Notes under the pieces: generated by a model
What the model was told of the DNA's origin: nothing
The model's input: only the letters and a program-made list of their open reading frames with translations
The model's database searches: none
Origin: Arthrobacter sp. efr-133-R2A-120
GTDB lineage: Bacteria; Actinomycetota; Actinomycetes; Actinomycetales; Micrococcaceae
Length of the DNA: 64,000 nt
Direction: 5' to 3'
Assembly (NCBI RefSeq): GCF_030209835.1
Contig: NZ_JARVRF010000014.1
Coordinates: 1 to 64,000, forward strand
Translations under genes and position numbers: made by a program
In this document: positions 45,056 through 54,590 of the stretch, piece by piece
How positions within the stretch are numbered: position 1 is the stretch's first letter
Layout: every line of letters starts with the position of its first letter

Positions 45056-45763
45056 TTAAATTACCGTGCGGCTAGTCCGCCTGGCAACGGTTTTTGACAG
45101 CCAGATGCCTCCCAAGCCAAGCGCAGTGGCCAGAGCGGCAGAGTAATTGATAAGCGGACGCAGCCACGTATTCGATAGCGGGATGAGCGGAAAGACCTGC
45201 GAAACCGTCAGCAAAGCAAGGCCCAGGAGCAGTGTCGCAGAGGCGGCCCGGAGCAGAACGGGACCGGAACCTCGAACGGACCGCCAGATGCCCGGGATGA
45301 GGCATACGGCAACATAGCCCGGGTAGAACCTGCCCAAGGCCGCATAGAGATCAAGGGCCGGCCCCTGGTCCAGGTCATTCAGGCCGACAGTGGAGTCCCG
45401 GGTGTCCATCGAGAAGAAAAAGAAGGCCGTGAGGACCCCGGTTGCTCCCAAAACGGCCAGGCCAACCGGCCCCCGGATGGCACGTTCCCCGCTAGCTGAG
45501 CCAAAGGCCCTGGCCACCTTGATGCCCATGAGCAGGAACGTTCCGTAGAGCATGAACCGGAGCAGCAGGTTGCCGAGGTTGAAGTTGCCGAGCCACCCGT
45601 CAATCAGCAAGTAGGGTTCCTCGATGCTGAGAAGGATGTCGAGGGAAATCAGTGCGAACAGGACGAACATCATCCGGTTCTCGCCCCGTACGGCGCTGGG
45701 AATGCGAATGGCCGTCAAAATGAGGCAAATGGAGAGCGTGGCCCACGCCAACACGGTGGTCAT
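45056..45763 (-). CDS. Hypothetical seven-helix membrane protein
   Basis: A 235-residue protein with about seven hydrophobic segments spread over its whole length and a short basic C-terminus (VARRTSRTVI). I do not recognise a catalytic motif. Its layout recalls the N-terminal part of the MAB_1171c-type putative transporters that occur beside XRE-like regulators, but the resemblance is by context only. Its start overlaps the stop of the regulator gene by 4 bp (ATGA), so both are made together. Confidence 0.7.
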   Translation of the reverse strand: MTTVLAWATLSICLILTAIRIPSAVRGENRMMFVLFALISLDILLSIEEPYLLIDGWLGNFNLGNLLLRFMLYGTFLLMGIKVARAFGSASGERAIRGPVGLAVLGATGVLTAFFFFSMDTRDSTVGLNDLDQGPALDLYAALGRFYPGYVAVCLIPGIWRSVRGSGPVLLRAASATLLLGLALLTVSQVFPLIPLSNTWLRPLINYSAALATALGLGGIWLSKTVARRTSRTVI

Positions 45764-46485
45764 CCCAGGTTCTCCCAGATTCTGTTGGTGTGGTCGAGCT
45801 CGTGCTCATGGCGGCGCAGGGCCTTGCCCAGGGCTTGCAGCCGTTCTCCGGCGAGCAGGGCTAGTTCGCCTTCCGTCATCCTGTCCAGGGCGTCCCGCCG
45901 GGCTCCGGGGCGCCATCCTGCTTCGGCCTCAGTGACGAGGCCGCTGGCTACGAGGCCTCCGGCCGGTCCGACGCCGCCCGCCCGGGACGTTGCCAAGGCC
46001 AGTTCCGGGGGAAGCCGGTTGGCGGTCAGGTGCGCGGAGAAGTTCTGCGGTGCGATCCCGGTGGCGTCGCTCACCCGGTGGCGCAGCTCGCCGTCGTCGA
46101 TCGCGTCCACCCAGTTCCTGACTGAACTCGCGTGCGGGGTCTCCGCCAGGACCAAGGGCGCGACGCCCTCCCTGGGCTCCTCGCGCTCGACAACTGCACG
46201 CAGCAGATCCATGGTGGAGACCTGGCTGACGAGTTCCGCGTCAGTGGGCGGAACCGGAGTCCCGCGAAGCGCCGCGTAGGCCTCGAATTGTGCCAAGGCA
46301 TCGAAAGGATTCATGTCGAAGGCCCGGCTGATGCTCACGAGCGAACTCTCGGCCACCTTGCCGCGGACCAATTGCTGGGCCAGCGTGGTGCGTTTCACTC
46401 CCGAAAAACGGCAGACATCGGCCGTGCTGGTGTTCGGGGCGATCCCGTGCAGCCAGCGTTGGAACGCCTTGGAAGGGAGGGACAT
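45760..46485 (-). CDS. Helix-turn-helix protein coupled to a membrane protein
   Basis: A 241-residue soluble protein. The N-terminal 70 residues look like a divergent helix-turn-helix: STADVCRFSGVKRTTLAQQL, then SLVSISRAFDMNPFDALAQF. The rest is helical with a second SDATGIAPQNFSAHLTANR segment that could be another DNA-binding turn, and a C-terminal coiled region. No ligand domain is recognised. It is probably the autoregulated controller of the coupled membrane protein. The start is supported by AGAAAGTGG six bases upstream. Confidence 0.7.
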   Translation of the reverse strand: MSLPSKAFQRWLHGIAPNTSTADVCRFSGVKRTTLAQQLVRGKVAESSLVSISRAFDMNPFDALAQFEAYAALRGTPVPPTDAELVSQVSTMDLLRAVVEREEPREGVAPLVLAETPHASSVRNWVDAIDDGELRHRVSDATGIAPQNFSAHLTANRLPPELALATSRAGGVGPAGGLVASGLVTEAEAGWRPGARRDALDRMTEGELALLAGERLQALGKALRRHEHELDHTNRIWENLG

Positions 46486-46614
46486 GAACCACTTTCTGAT
46501 GGACGGTGACTGGAAGACGGTTTCTGGCGGACGGTTTCCGCCAGGACTGGCAGGACTGGCAGGTCTGAGAGGTCGATTTTACGATGCTGGCACATTGAAT
46601 TATGCTTGATTCTC

Positions 46615-46659
46615 GAACCCGCTGGTCCGCACACCCCCCAAGTACGGACCAGCGGGTTC
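46615..46659 (+). terminator. Perfect 15-bp hairpin in a divergent promoter region
   Basis: GAACCCGCTGGTCCG (46615-46629) pairs with CGGACCAGCGGGTTC (46645-46659) around a C-rich loop, followed by TT. It lies between two genes transcribed away from each other, where no terminator is needed. It may end a short RNA or attenuate the ABC-F transcript. Confidence 0.6.
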
Positions 46660-46758
46660 TTCCATGCCCCGGTCTTTTCGCGGCAGGGTATTCGCACGGC
46701 CGCCCTTTCGCGTGGCCGGCCTTTCCGCTCAGGAGCGGAGCAGTGAGAGGATAGACCA

Positions 46759-48429
46759 ATGACTGCAACGCTTGTCGCCAAAGAGCTCTCCGGCGGCCAC
46801 GGTCACCGCACCTTGTTCTCGAAGCTCTCCCTTACTGTCGCGCCCGGAGATGTTGTGGGCGTCGTTGGTGCCAACGGTGCCGGGAAATCCACCCTGCTGC
46901 GCATCCTTGCGGGAGCTGACCGCCCCCAAGAAGGTTCGGTGAGCCTCGCTCCCAGCGACGCTTTTGTCGGCTGGCTGCCCCAGGAACACGAACGCACCCC
47001 CGGCGAAACCGTTGCCGCCTACATTGCCCGCCGTACTGGCTGCGCCCAGGCCACAGCCGAGATGGAGGCCGGCGCCGAAGGGCTCGCAGCCGGGACCGCG
47101 GAGGCCGACGACGCGTACTCCTTGGCTTTTGACCGCTGGATGGCATCGGGTGCCGCGGACCTCGAGGACCGGATCCCGGCGGTGCTGGCGGAACTTGGCC
47201 TGGAATCGGGTCCCGATGCCCTCATGACGGGCCTGTCCGGCGGTCAGGCCGCCCGCGTTGCCTTGGCGGCGCTCTTGCTGAGCCGCTTCGACGTCGTGCT
47301 CCTCGACGAACCCACCAATGACCTGGACCTTGACGGGCTCGCCCGGCTTGAATCATTCGTCCAAGGCCTTCGCGGCGGCGCCGTCTTGGTCTCGCATGAC
47401 CGCGAGTTCCTGGCACGCTGCATCACCAAGGTGCTGGAACTGGACCTGGCCCAGAACAGCGTGGCGGTCTACGACGGCGGTTACGATTCCTTCCTCGAAG
47501 AGCGGGCGGTAGCAAAGCAGCACGCCCGCGAACGCTACGAGGAATTCGCCAACACCAAGGCGGATCTCGTGTCCCGGGCCCGGACGCAGCGCGAATGGAG
47601 TTCGCAGGGCGTCCGCAACGCCATGAAGAAGAGCCCGGACAACGACAAAATCCGCAGGGCGGCGAGCGTCGAATCCTCGGAAAAGCAGGCCCAGAAAGTC
47701 CGGCAGATGGAGTCCCGCATCGCCCGGCTTGACGAGGTGGAAGAGCCACGCAAGGAATGGCAGCTGCAGTTCAGCATCGGCCAGGCTCCGCGCTCGAGCT
47801 CCGTCGTCGCAACTTTGCGCGACGTCGTGGCACACCAGGGCGACTTCACGCTGGGGCCCGTCAACCTCCAGCTCAATGCCGGCGAACGCATTGGCATCAC
47901 GGGACCCAACGGCGCGGGAAAGTCTACGCTCCTGCGGCTGCTGCTCGGGATTCAAGAGCCCGACGCCGGAGACGCCTCCATGGGTGCATCCGTGGCGATC
48001 GGTGAGATCGACCAAGCCCGGGGACTGCTGGCCGGGCACCTCGCCCTGGCAGACGCCGTCGAATCCGTCCTGGTCGAGTGGAACTCCGCGGATGTCCGCA
48101 CCCTGCTGGCCAAGTTCGGCCTCAAAGCGGACCACACCTCCCGGACCGTGGATTCCTTGTCCCCGGGCGAACGCACCCGCGCGGCGCTCGCGCTGTTGCA
48201 GGCCCGCGGGGTCAACCTGCTGGTCCTGGACGAGCCCACCAACCACCTCGACTTGCCGGCGATCGAGCAGCTCGAGGAAGCCCTCGACGGCTACGAAGGC
48301 GCGCTCCTGCTGGTCACGCACGACCGCCGCTTGCTCGAAAACGTCCGGCTCGATTCCCGCTGGCATCTTGACAACGGCACCGTGACCGAACTGCACCACA
48401 CTTCCGGAATGGGGAATCACAAGCCATGA
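46759..48429 (+). CDS. ABC-F family ATPase (ribosome-associated)
   Basis: A 556-residue soluble protein with two ABC domains and no membrane segment. Walker A is GANGAGKST (about residue 40) and GPNGAGKST (about 385). The signatures are LSGGQAARVAL and LSPGERTRAAL, each followed by LLLDEPTND/LDEPTNHLDLP-type Walker B. The charged interdomain linker (about 240-345) is the part that enters the ribosome in ABC-F proteins. Members protect ribosomes from antibiotics or tune translation; which applies here cannot be said. Its TGA overlaps the next ATG. Confidence 0.92.
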   Translation: MTATLVAKELSGGHGHRTLFSKLSLTVAPGDVVGVVGANGAGKSTLLRILAGADRPQEGSVSLAPSDAFVGWLPQEHERTPGETVAAYIARRTGCAQATAEMEAGAEGLAAGTAEADDAYSLAFDRWMASGAADLEDRIPAVLAELGLESGPDALMTGLSGGQAARVALAALLLSRFDVVLLDEPTNDLDLDGLARLESFVQGLRGGAVLVSHDREFLARCITKVLELDLAQNSVAVYDGGYDSFLEERAVAKQHARERYEEFANTKADLVSRARTQREWSSQGVRNAMKKSPDNDKIRRAASVESSEKQAQKVRQMESRIARLDEVEEPRKEWQLQFSIGQAPRSSSVVATLRDVVAHQGDFTLGPVNLQLNAGERIGITGPNGAGKSTLLRLLLGIQEPDAGDASMGASVAIGEIDQARGLLAGHLALADAVESVLVEWNSADVRTLLAKFGLKADHTSRTVDSLSPGERTRAALALLQARGVNLLVLDEPTNHLDLPAIEQLEEALDGYEGALLLVTHDRRLLENVRLDSRWHLDNGTVTELHHTSGMGNHKP

Positions 48430-50339
48430 GCATGGATGGCGTCGCCTGGCGCTCGCTCTACAACATCACCCGGGCCAAGAGCGGCTCCCAGCCGTTCTCC
48501 CGGGAAACCATCAAGCGCGTGCTTGCGTTCGCGAAACCGCACCGCAACAAGCTGATCGCCTTCGTGCTGGCCTCCATTGCCGGTGCATTCCTTGCCGTGG
48601 CCACCCCGGTGCTGGCCGGCAGGGTGGTGAACGCGATCATCGCCCATGCAGGCGTGGACGTCGTGGTAGGGCTGGCTGCGCTCATCGCGGCTGTGGCCGT
48701 CGCCGACGCCGGAGTGGGACTGCTGACCCGTTGGCTGTCTTCCGTGATCGGCGAAGGCGTGATCGTTGACCTGCGCACCCGGGTGTTCGACCATGTCCAG
48801 CGCATGCCCATCGCCTTCTTCACCCGGACCCGTACCGGAGCCCTCGTCAGCCGGCTCAACAACGACGTCATCGGAGCCCAGTCGGCGTTCGCGGGCACGC
48901 TCTCCGGGGTTGTCAGCAACGTCGTGTCCTTGGCGCTGACCCTCATTGTCATGCTCAACACGTCCTGGCTCGTCACCGTCCTCGCGATGGTGCTACTGCC
49001 GATCTTCCTCATCCCCGCACGCCGCATGGGCTCCAAGCTTGCCGACCTCCGTCGCGAAGCCGCGTCCCACAACGCGGCCATGGGAACCCAAATGACGGAG
49101 CGGTTCTCCGCACCCGGCGCCACGCTCGTCAAACTGTTCGGCCGACCGGACGAAGAGTCCGCCGAGTTCGCCCTGCGCGCCGGCCGTGTGCGGGACATCG
49201 GTGTCCGCACCGCCATGCTGCAGTTCACGTTCATCACTGCGCTGACGCTCGTTTCCGCCCTGGCCCTCGCCCTCGTTTACGGACTGGGCGGTTGGCTTGC
49301 GCTGAGCGGGCAGCTGGCGGCGGGCGACGTCGTCGTGCTGGCGCTGCTGCTCACCCGTCTCTATGCGCCGCTCACCGCGCTGTCGAGTGCCCATGTTGAG
49401 GTCATGAGCGCGTTGGTCAGCTTCGAGCGGGTGTTCGAGATCCTGGATCTCAAGCCGCTCATCCAGGAGAAGCCCGACGCCGTCGCGGTGCCCTCGGGAC
49501 CCGTTGCAGTGGAGTTCGACGACGTCCGCTTCGCCTATCCGTCCGCGGACAAGGTCTCCCTTGCGTCGCTGGAGGAAGTGGCGACGCTTGATACCCGCGG
49601 CGGCGAGGAGGTCCTGCACGGGATCAGCTTCCGCGTGGAGCCCGGGCAAACCGTGGCGCTCGTCGGGTCCTCCGGCGCGGGCAAGTCCACTGTGGCCCAG
49701 TTGCTGTCACGCCTGTACGACGTCGACTCCGGCGCCGTGCGCTTGGGCGGGCACGGGCGAGGTACCGGCTTGGATATCCGGGATGCAACGTTCGATTCCC
49801 TCCGGGCGACCCTGGGCATGGTCACGCAGGACGGCCACCTCTTCCATGAAAGCATCGCCTCCAACTTGCGACTGGCCCGGCCCGGCGCGACGGACGAAGA
49901 AATGTGGGACGTGCTCCGGCGCGCCCGGCTCGAAGCCATGGTCCGCTCCTTGCCGGATGGACTGGAGACTGTGGTTGGGGAGCGCGGCTACCGCCTTTCC
50001 GGCGGGGAACGCCAGCGGCTGACCATCGCACGCCTCCTCATCGCCCAACCGAGGGTCGTCATCCTGGACGAAGCCACGGCTGCCTTGGATTCCACCAGCG
50101 AAGCCGCGGTCCAGGCGGCCTTGGGCGAGGCACTCGAGGGACGCACCGCCGTCGTGATTGCCCACCGGCTCTCCACCATCCGGGCCGCCGACGTCATCCT
50201 GGTGGTGGAAGACGGATCGATCGTTGAGCGCGGCACACACGCAGAGCTCCTCGCCGCGGACGGTCGCTACGCCGAGCTGTACAACACGCAGTTCGCCGAG
50301 GCGACGGCGGTGGCCCAGGAAGCTGTTCCGGAACTGTAG
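48426..50339 (+). CDS. ABC transporter with fused membrane and ATPase domains (exporter type)
   Basis: A 637-residue type IV (MsbA-like) half-transporter. Six helices make up the membrane domain (about residues 35-330), then the ATPase (about 355-620) with Walker A GSSGAGKST, signature LSGGERQRLTIARLL and Walker B VVILDEATAALDS. A 30-residue insertion (SADKVSLASLEEVATLDTRGG region) lies between the start of the ATPase fold and Walker A. It works as a dimer, probably exporting a lipid, peptide or drug. ATGA overlap with the ABC-F gene shows coupled translation. Confidence 0.92.
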   Translation: MSMDGVAWRSLYNITRAKSGSQPFSRETIKRVLAFAKPHRNKLIAFVLASIAGAFLAVATPVLAGRVVNAIIAHAGVDVVVGLAALIAAVAVADAGVGLLTRWLSSVIGEGVIVDLRTRVFDHVQRMPIAFFTRTRTGALVSRLNNDVIGAQSAFAGTLSGVVSNVVSLALTLIVMLNTSWLVTVLAMVLLPIFLIPARRMGSKLADLRREAASHNAAMGTQMTERFSAPGATLVKLFGRPDEESAEFALRAGRVRDIGVRTAMLQFTFITALTLVSALALALVYGLGGWLALSGQLAAGDVVVLALLLTRLYAPLTALSSAHVEVMSALVSFERVFEILDLKPLIQEKPDAVAVPSGPVAVEFDDVRFAYPSADKVSLASLEEVATLDTRGGEEVLHGISFRVEPGQTVALVGSSGAGKSTVAQLLSRLYDVDSGAVRLGGHGRGTGLDIRDATFDSLRATLGMVTQDGHLFHESIASNLRLARPGATDEEMWDVLRRARLEAMVRSLPDGLETVVGERGYRLSGGERQRLTIARLLIAQPRVVILDEATAALDSTSEAAVQAALGEALEGRTAVVIAHRLSTIRAADVILVVEDGSIVERGTHAELLAADGRYAELYNTQFAEATAVAQEAVPEL

Positions 50340-50355
50340 ACGCGGTGCCGGGCTC

Positions 50356-51288
50356 TTAGCTCCGGGTGTGTTGACGGACTTCCGGCGCGACTTCCACGCG
50401 GTTCCGGCCGGCGGACTTGGCGGCGTACAACGCCATATCGGCCTCTTTGAGGAGCCGTTCGCTGCTGACTCGGTGGTCGGGCACAAAGGCCGAGAGACCA
50501 GCGCTCAAGGTCAGGGTGCCCGAGGGGTTTCCCGAGTGTGCAATGCCCAGGTCCCGCACGGCCTCCAGCGCGCGTGCCAGCCTTGTCTCTGCGCCGGATA
50601 CCGTCTGGCCGGGCAGCAGGAAGAGGAATTCCTCCCCGCCGAAGCGGTAGATTCCGTCGCTTTCGCGCCCTTGGCCGGCAAGGGTGGCCGCAACCGACTG
50701 CAAGGCGAGATCACCGGCCTGGTGGCCATAAAGATCGTTGTATCGCTTGAAGTTGTCCACGTCGCAGATCGCCAGGCTGTAATCCGTCCCGTATCGGGCG
50801 CATCTCTGGTGCAACTGTTCCAGGTCCTCCGAGAGCTTCAGCCGGTTGTGGAGTTTCGTCAGGGGATCGGTGCGCGCTTGCTCCGCGAGGGCGGCACGGT
50901 AGCGGGCAAGATCCGTATGCAGCGAAGTCACCCTTTGCGCCACCAGCAGCCGGGTATGCAAGGCGAAAGGGTCAAGGGGCTTGGCCACGTAGTCATCGGC
51001 ACCGGCCTGCATGCCCGCGACGACGTCCTCGCGTGAATCCTTCGAGGTGACAAGGACAAGGTATGTGTAGGAGTCCTCTTCCGAGCTGCGGATGGCGCGG
51101 CAGAGCTCCAGCCCGTTGAGCCCCGGCATCATCAGGTCGGTCACCACAACTTGCGGCCGGTGTTGCCTGTACAGCTCCCAAGCGGAGCTGCCATCCGCGG
51201 CCACGATGCATTCGTGGCCGGACTGCTCCACTGCTGCTTTCGCCACCAGACGCGAACCGAAGTCGTCGTCCGCCACCAGGACCTTCAC
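50356..51288 (-). CDS. Receiver-GGDEF diguanylate cyclase (response regulator)
   Basis: A 310-residue protein. The receiver (about residues 1-120) has phospho-acceptor Asp in VVVTDLMMPG and Lys in YVAKPLDP. The GGDEF domain (about 140-300) has the intact active-site loop GGEEF (YRFGGEEFLFLLPG). No RxxD inhibitory site is evident four residues before the loop. It makes c-di-GMP from GTP, probably on phosphorylation. Its ATG overlaps the stop of the hybrid kinase by 4 bp, so the kinase is the likely phosphodonor, through its HPt domain. Confidence 0.93.
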   Translation of the reverse strand: MKVLVADDDFGSRLVAKAAVEQSGHECIVAADGSSAWELYRQHRPQVVVTDLMMPGLNGLELCRAIRSSEEDSYTYLVLVTSKDSREDVVAGMQAGADDYVAKPLDPFALHTRLLVAQRVTSLHTDLARYRAALAEQARTDPLTKLHNRLKLSEDLEQLHQRCARYGTDYSLAICDVDNFKRYNDLYGHQAGDLALQSVAATLAGQGRESDGIYRFGGEEFLFLLPGQTVSGAETRLARALEAVRDLGIAHSGNPSGTLTLSAGLSAFVPDHRVSSERLLKEADMALYAAKSAGRNRVEVAPEVRQHTRS

Positions 51289-54200
51289 GAGGTCACCGAC
51301 AGGGCATGGTCCAACGCTTTGTCAACGAGGGCAAGTTCCGTTTCAAGGCCGGCCAGGAGCGCGGGATCGACCGGCTTGCCGTTTGATGAGCTGCGTTCCA
51401 ATTCCTCGCACATCCGGGCCGCGCGGGCTGCTCCGATGTTGGCTGCGGCGCCTTTCAATTTGTGGGCCACTTGCCTGAAAGCATCTCCGCTTCCGGTGTC
51501 CAAAGCCTGGCGGAGCGCTTGCAGGCTCGGTTGGATGTCTTGCCTGAAGGCTTGGGCCGCGGCAGGCAGCAACCCCAGTCCGTCTGCCGGGCCGAGGTCA
51601 CGCAACGTTTCGAGCCTCGCGGGGTCGAGGGCACTTTCCTTCGATGTTTCGGGTATCCATCGCGAGAGAACCCGCTCCAAATTGCCCGCGTCCACCGGTT
51701 TGGTCAAATAGTCGTCCATGCCTGCCGCAAGGCAGCGCTCACGGTCCTCATCCAGGGCGCCTGCGGTCATGGCAATGACGGGGAGCCTCCTGCGGCCATC
51801 GTCCCGTGCCCGGATGGCCTTGGTGGCCTCGAATCCGTCCATGACGGGCATATGGCAGTCCATCAGGACCGCGGCATACTCTGTGGCAGCAGTAGCGGCA
51901 ACGGCTTCGCTGCCGTCGGCTACGACGTCGGCCTCATACCCGAGCTTCGCGACCATGCTGCGGGCCACGAGCTGGTTGACCTCGTTGTCCTCGACGACCA
52001 AAATCAGGCCGCGCGAAGGCTGGCTGATGGTCACGGGGATTGCTGGAGAAACCGCGGGAGCCGGGAGCGGCCGGGCCGCCACAAGACGCATGAGGCGGTC
52101 GTAGAACTCGGAGCTACGCACGGGCTTCGTCAGCCACTCCTGGACCCCGGCGGCCACGAGTTCGGCTTTGTCCACATTCATGGTGGAGGTCAGCATGATG
52201 ATACGCGTGGAGTCCAGTGCGACGTCGGTGCTCAATTTGTGGGCCAGCTCCAACCCGTTCATGTCCGGCATGCACATGTCGAGCACCGCAATGTCGAAGG
52301 GACGTCCGGCGGCGGCCTCTTCGCGGCAACGGTCCAAGCCCTTTTGGGCGTCGCCGACAGCCTCCGGATTCATCCGCCAGCCCGCCAATTGTGCTTGGAG
52401 TACCAGCCGGTTGGTCGAGTTGTCATCCACCACGAGGACCCTGAGTCCCGTGAGTTGGTCGGGCGAGATCGACGGCGGAGCTGCCGCAGCTCCGCTCACT
52501 GCCAAGGGAAGGGTGGCCCAGAAGGTGCTGCCGTTGCCCAAGGAGCTGTCCACCCCGATCTCGCCGCCCATCACCTCGGTAAGCCTCCGCGAGATCGCCA
52601 GCCCAAGTCCGGTTCCGCCGTAGCGCCGGGTGGTTGAGGCGTCGGCTTGCGAGAACGACTCGAAGAGCCTGAGATGGTCTGCCTCCTCGATCCCGATTCC
52701 GGTGTCACGGACTTCGAAACGTACCCGCACGTTCGCGGATTCTTGTTCCACTACCTTCACGCTGATGACGACTTCCCCCGAGGGAGTGAACTTCACGGCG
52801 TTTGAGGCCAAATTGAGCAGGATCTGCCTGATGCGGCCAGCATCGCCCACCAGCATCGCCGGAACCTCCGGCCGGCAGTACGCAATCAGCTCCAGGCCTT
52901 TGGCCTGTGCTGCTTCGGCAAGGAGGACTGCGAGTTCTTCCACGAGGGTGCGTGGATTGAAGGGCGCAGGGTCCAGATCGACTTTTCCGGCTTCGAGTTT
53001 CGAGAAGTCCAGAATGTCGTTGATCAGGGTCAGCAAGGCTTCGCCCGCACCCTTGACGCCCTCGGCATATTGGCGCTGGGTTTCCTCCAAAGGGGTGTCA
53101 AGCAACAGGCCGGTCAGCCCGATCACACCGTTCATCGGTGTGCGGATCTCATGGCTCATAGTCGCGAGGAACTCCGACTTCAAGCGGCTGGCCTCCTCGG
53201 CGGCTTCCCGGGCGGTCACCAACTCGGCCTGGGCGATCCTGCGTTCAGTGATGTCCTGGGCTATCGTGGCGACTCCGCGGATGCCGCCGGTGCCGCGGAT
53301 CGGGGACATTGTCAACGAGACCGGAACGATGGAACCGTCGATGCGGACCCGGGTTGTTTCGTGGCTGTGGGTTTCTCCACCGGCCCGGATGGCCGCCATG
53401 AGATCTCTTTCCTCGTCCTGAAGATCTTCCGGAATGATGAAGGAAACATCCCTGCCGATTGCCTCCGCGGCGCTGTAGCCGTAGATCCGTTCGGCGCCGG
53501 GATTCCAGCTGGTGATGACACCGTCCAGGGTCTTGCCCACAATTGCGTCCGCGGAGGAGTTCACGATCGCGCCGAGGCCTTCGAGCTCCGCAGTGCGTTC
53601 GGCAACCTTGGATTCGAGATCCCGTGTCAGGTTGATGTTCTCCAGGATCATGAGGATCTGGCGCGTCACGGCGAGGGCCAACACGGTGAGTCCGACGGTC
53701 TGGAGGAAGGGGTCGCTGGGCCGCCCGGTCCGTATGGGCGCCACCATGACGGCTCCGAAGACGGGGACGTAGGGGAGGAGTTCCAACGCCAGGGTGTAGA
53801 GGCGCCCGTCCGTCCGCGGACGCGGGGCGTAGGGGACCATCGGGGCGAGGGCGATCAGCAGGAACGCAACGATCCAGCCGGTGGCCAGCGGAGTTCCGGT
53901 GAGCCCCGTGACGCCGTCGGACGTCAGCTTCACATAGGTGCTGTCGGTGAACGCCAGGATGAGGAGTCCGCCGCCCAGGCAGACCCATCTGAGGCGCTCC
54001 CCGGGTGACCTGCGCATGGTGAGCATGAGGACGATGGAGACCATCACGATATCGGCAATCGGATAGGCAAGGCCCGTGAGATGGACGAGGAGGTCCTGCC
54101 CCTCGGCCTTGTACATGGATCCGAGCACGGTGGCCCAGCTCATGAACAGCACGGCGGCTGCGATCACTGCCGCGTCCAGGAGTCCGCGCACGAAAGCGAC

Positions 54201-54590
54201 CCGGGAAACGCGTGGCCGGGGGAACAAGTAGAGGGCGATCCCGGCCGGGATCGAATAGCCCACGAATGCGGCGTCGGCTATGGAGGGGTAGGGATAGTCA
54301 TGGTCGAGCGTCAGCCCGTAGAAGGTCCAGATGGATTGGCCGGTTGTCCAGACCATCGTTGCCAGGGCCATGACCCACCACGCGGGGGAGCTTTCGTCTT
54401 TGCGCCGTGCAGCCCGGGCACAACTGACTGTGGCGAGCAGCGCGGCCGCCAGGATGGCGAGATCCCCGGCGGACTGCGCCGCGGACGTCCCCTGGTTTGC
54501 TCCCAGGACGATCGCCAGGACAGCGACCGCCGCACCGGCGGCGATGACTGTCCAGGCCAGGTTGGGCTTCGGCAGACTGCGGCCGCTCAT
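51285..54590 (-). CDS. Hybrid histidine kinase: membrane sensor-PAS-HisKA-HATPase-REC-REC-HPt
   Basis: A 1101-residue phosphorelay protein. The N-terminal part has about nine membrane helices (residues 12-315), a possible membrane sensor. It is followed by a coiled segment, a PAS domain (about 340-455), HisKA with MSHEIRTPMNGVIG (about 475) and HATPase boxes NLASNAVKFTP, DTGIGIE and GGTGLGLAI. Two receivers have LDMCMPDMNG and LMDCHMPVMDG. An HPt domain with AHKLKGAAANIGA lies near 1045. It overlaps both neighbours by 4 bp. The relay probably ends on the receiver-GGDEF protein encoded next. Confidence 0.93.
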   Translation of the reverse strand: MSGRSLPKPNLAWTVIAAGAAVAVLAIVLGANQGTSAAQSAGDLAILAAALLATVSCARAARRKDESSPAWWVMALATMVWTTGQSIWTFYGLTLDHDYPYPSIADAAFVGYSIPAGIALYLFPRPRVSRVAFVRGLLDAAVIAAAVLFMSWATVLGSMYKAEGQDLLVHLTGLAYPIADIVMVSIVLMLTMRRSPGERLRWVCLGGGLLILAFTDSTYVKLTSDGVTGLTGTPLATGWIVAFLLIALAPMVPYAPRPRTDGRLYTLALELLPYVPVFGAVMVAPIRTGRPSDPFLQTVGLTVLALAVTRQILMILENINLTRDLESKVAERTAELEGLGAIVNSSADAIVGKTLDGVITSWNPGAERIYGYSAAEAIGRDVSFIIPEDLQDEERDLMAAIRAGGETHSHETTRVRIDGSIVPVSLTMSPIRGTGGIRGVATIAQDITERRIAQAELVTAREAAEEASRLKSEFLATMSHEIRTPMNGVIGLTGLLLDTPLEETQRQYAEGVKGAGEALLTLINDILDFSKLEAGKVDLDPAPFNPRTLVEELAVLLAEAAQAKGLELIAYCRPEVPAMLVGDAGRIRQILLNLASNAVKFTPSGEVVISVKVVEQESANVRVRFEVRDTGIGIEEADHLRLFESFSQADASTTRRYGGTGLGLAISRRLTEVMGGEIGVDSSLGNGSTFWATLPLAVSGAAAAPPSISPDQLTGLRVLVVDDNSTNRLVLQAQLAGWRMNPEAVGDAQKGLDRCREEAAAGRPFDIAVLDMCMPDMNGLELAHKLSTDVALDSTRIIMLTSTMNVDKAELVAAGVQEWLTKPVRSSEFYDRLMRLVAARPLPAPAVSPAIPVTISQPSRGLILVVEDNEVNQLVARSMVAKLGYEADVVADGSEAVAATAATEYAAVLMDCHMPVMDGFEATKAIRARDDGRRRLPVIAMTAGALDEDRERCLAAGMDDYLTKPVDAGNLERVLSRWIPETSKESALDPARLETLRDLGPADGLGLLPAAAQAFRQDIQPSLQALRQALDTGSGDAFRQVAHKLKGAAANIGAARAARMCEELERSSSNGKPVDPALLAGLETELALVDKALDHALSVTS

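Noticed and set aside
45019-45069. Tiny gene after the perfect TATAAT
   Set aside because: The only frame after it encodes about 15-20 residues ending inside the neighbouring antisense gene; no Shine-Dalgarno.
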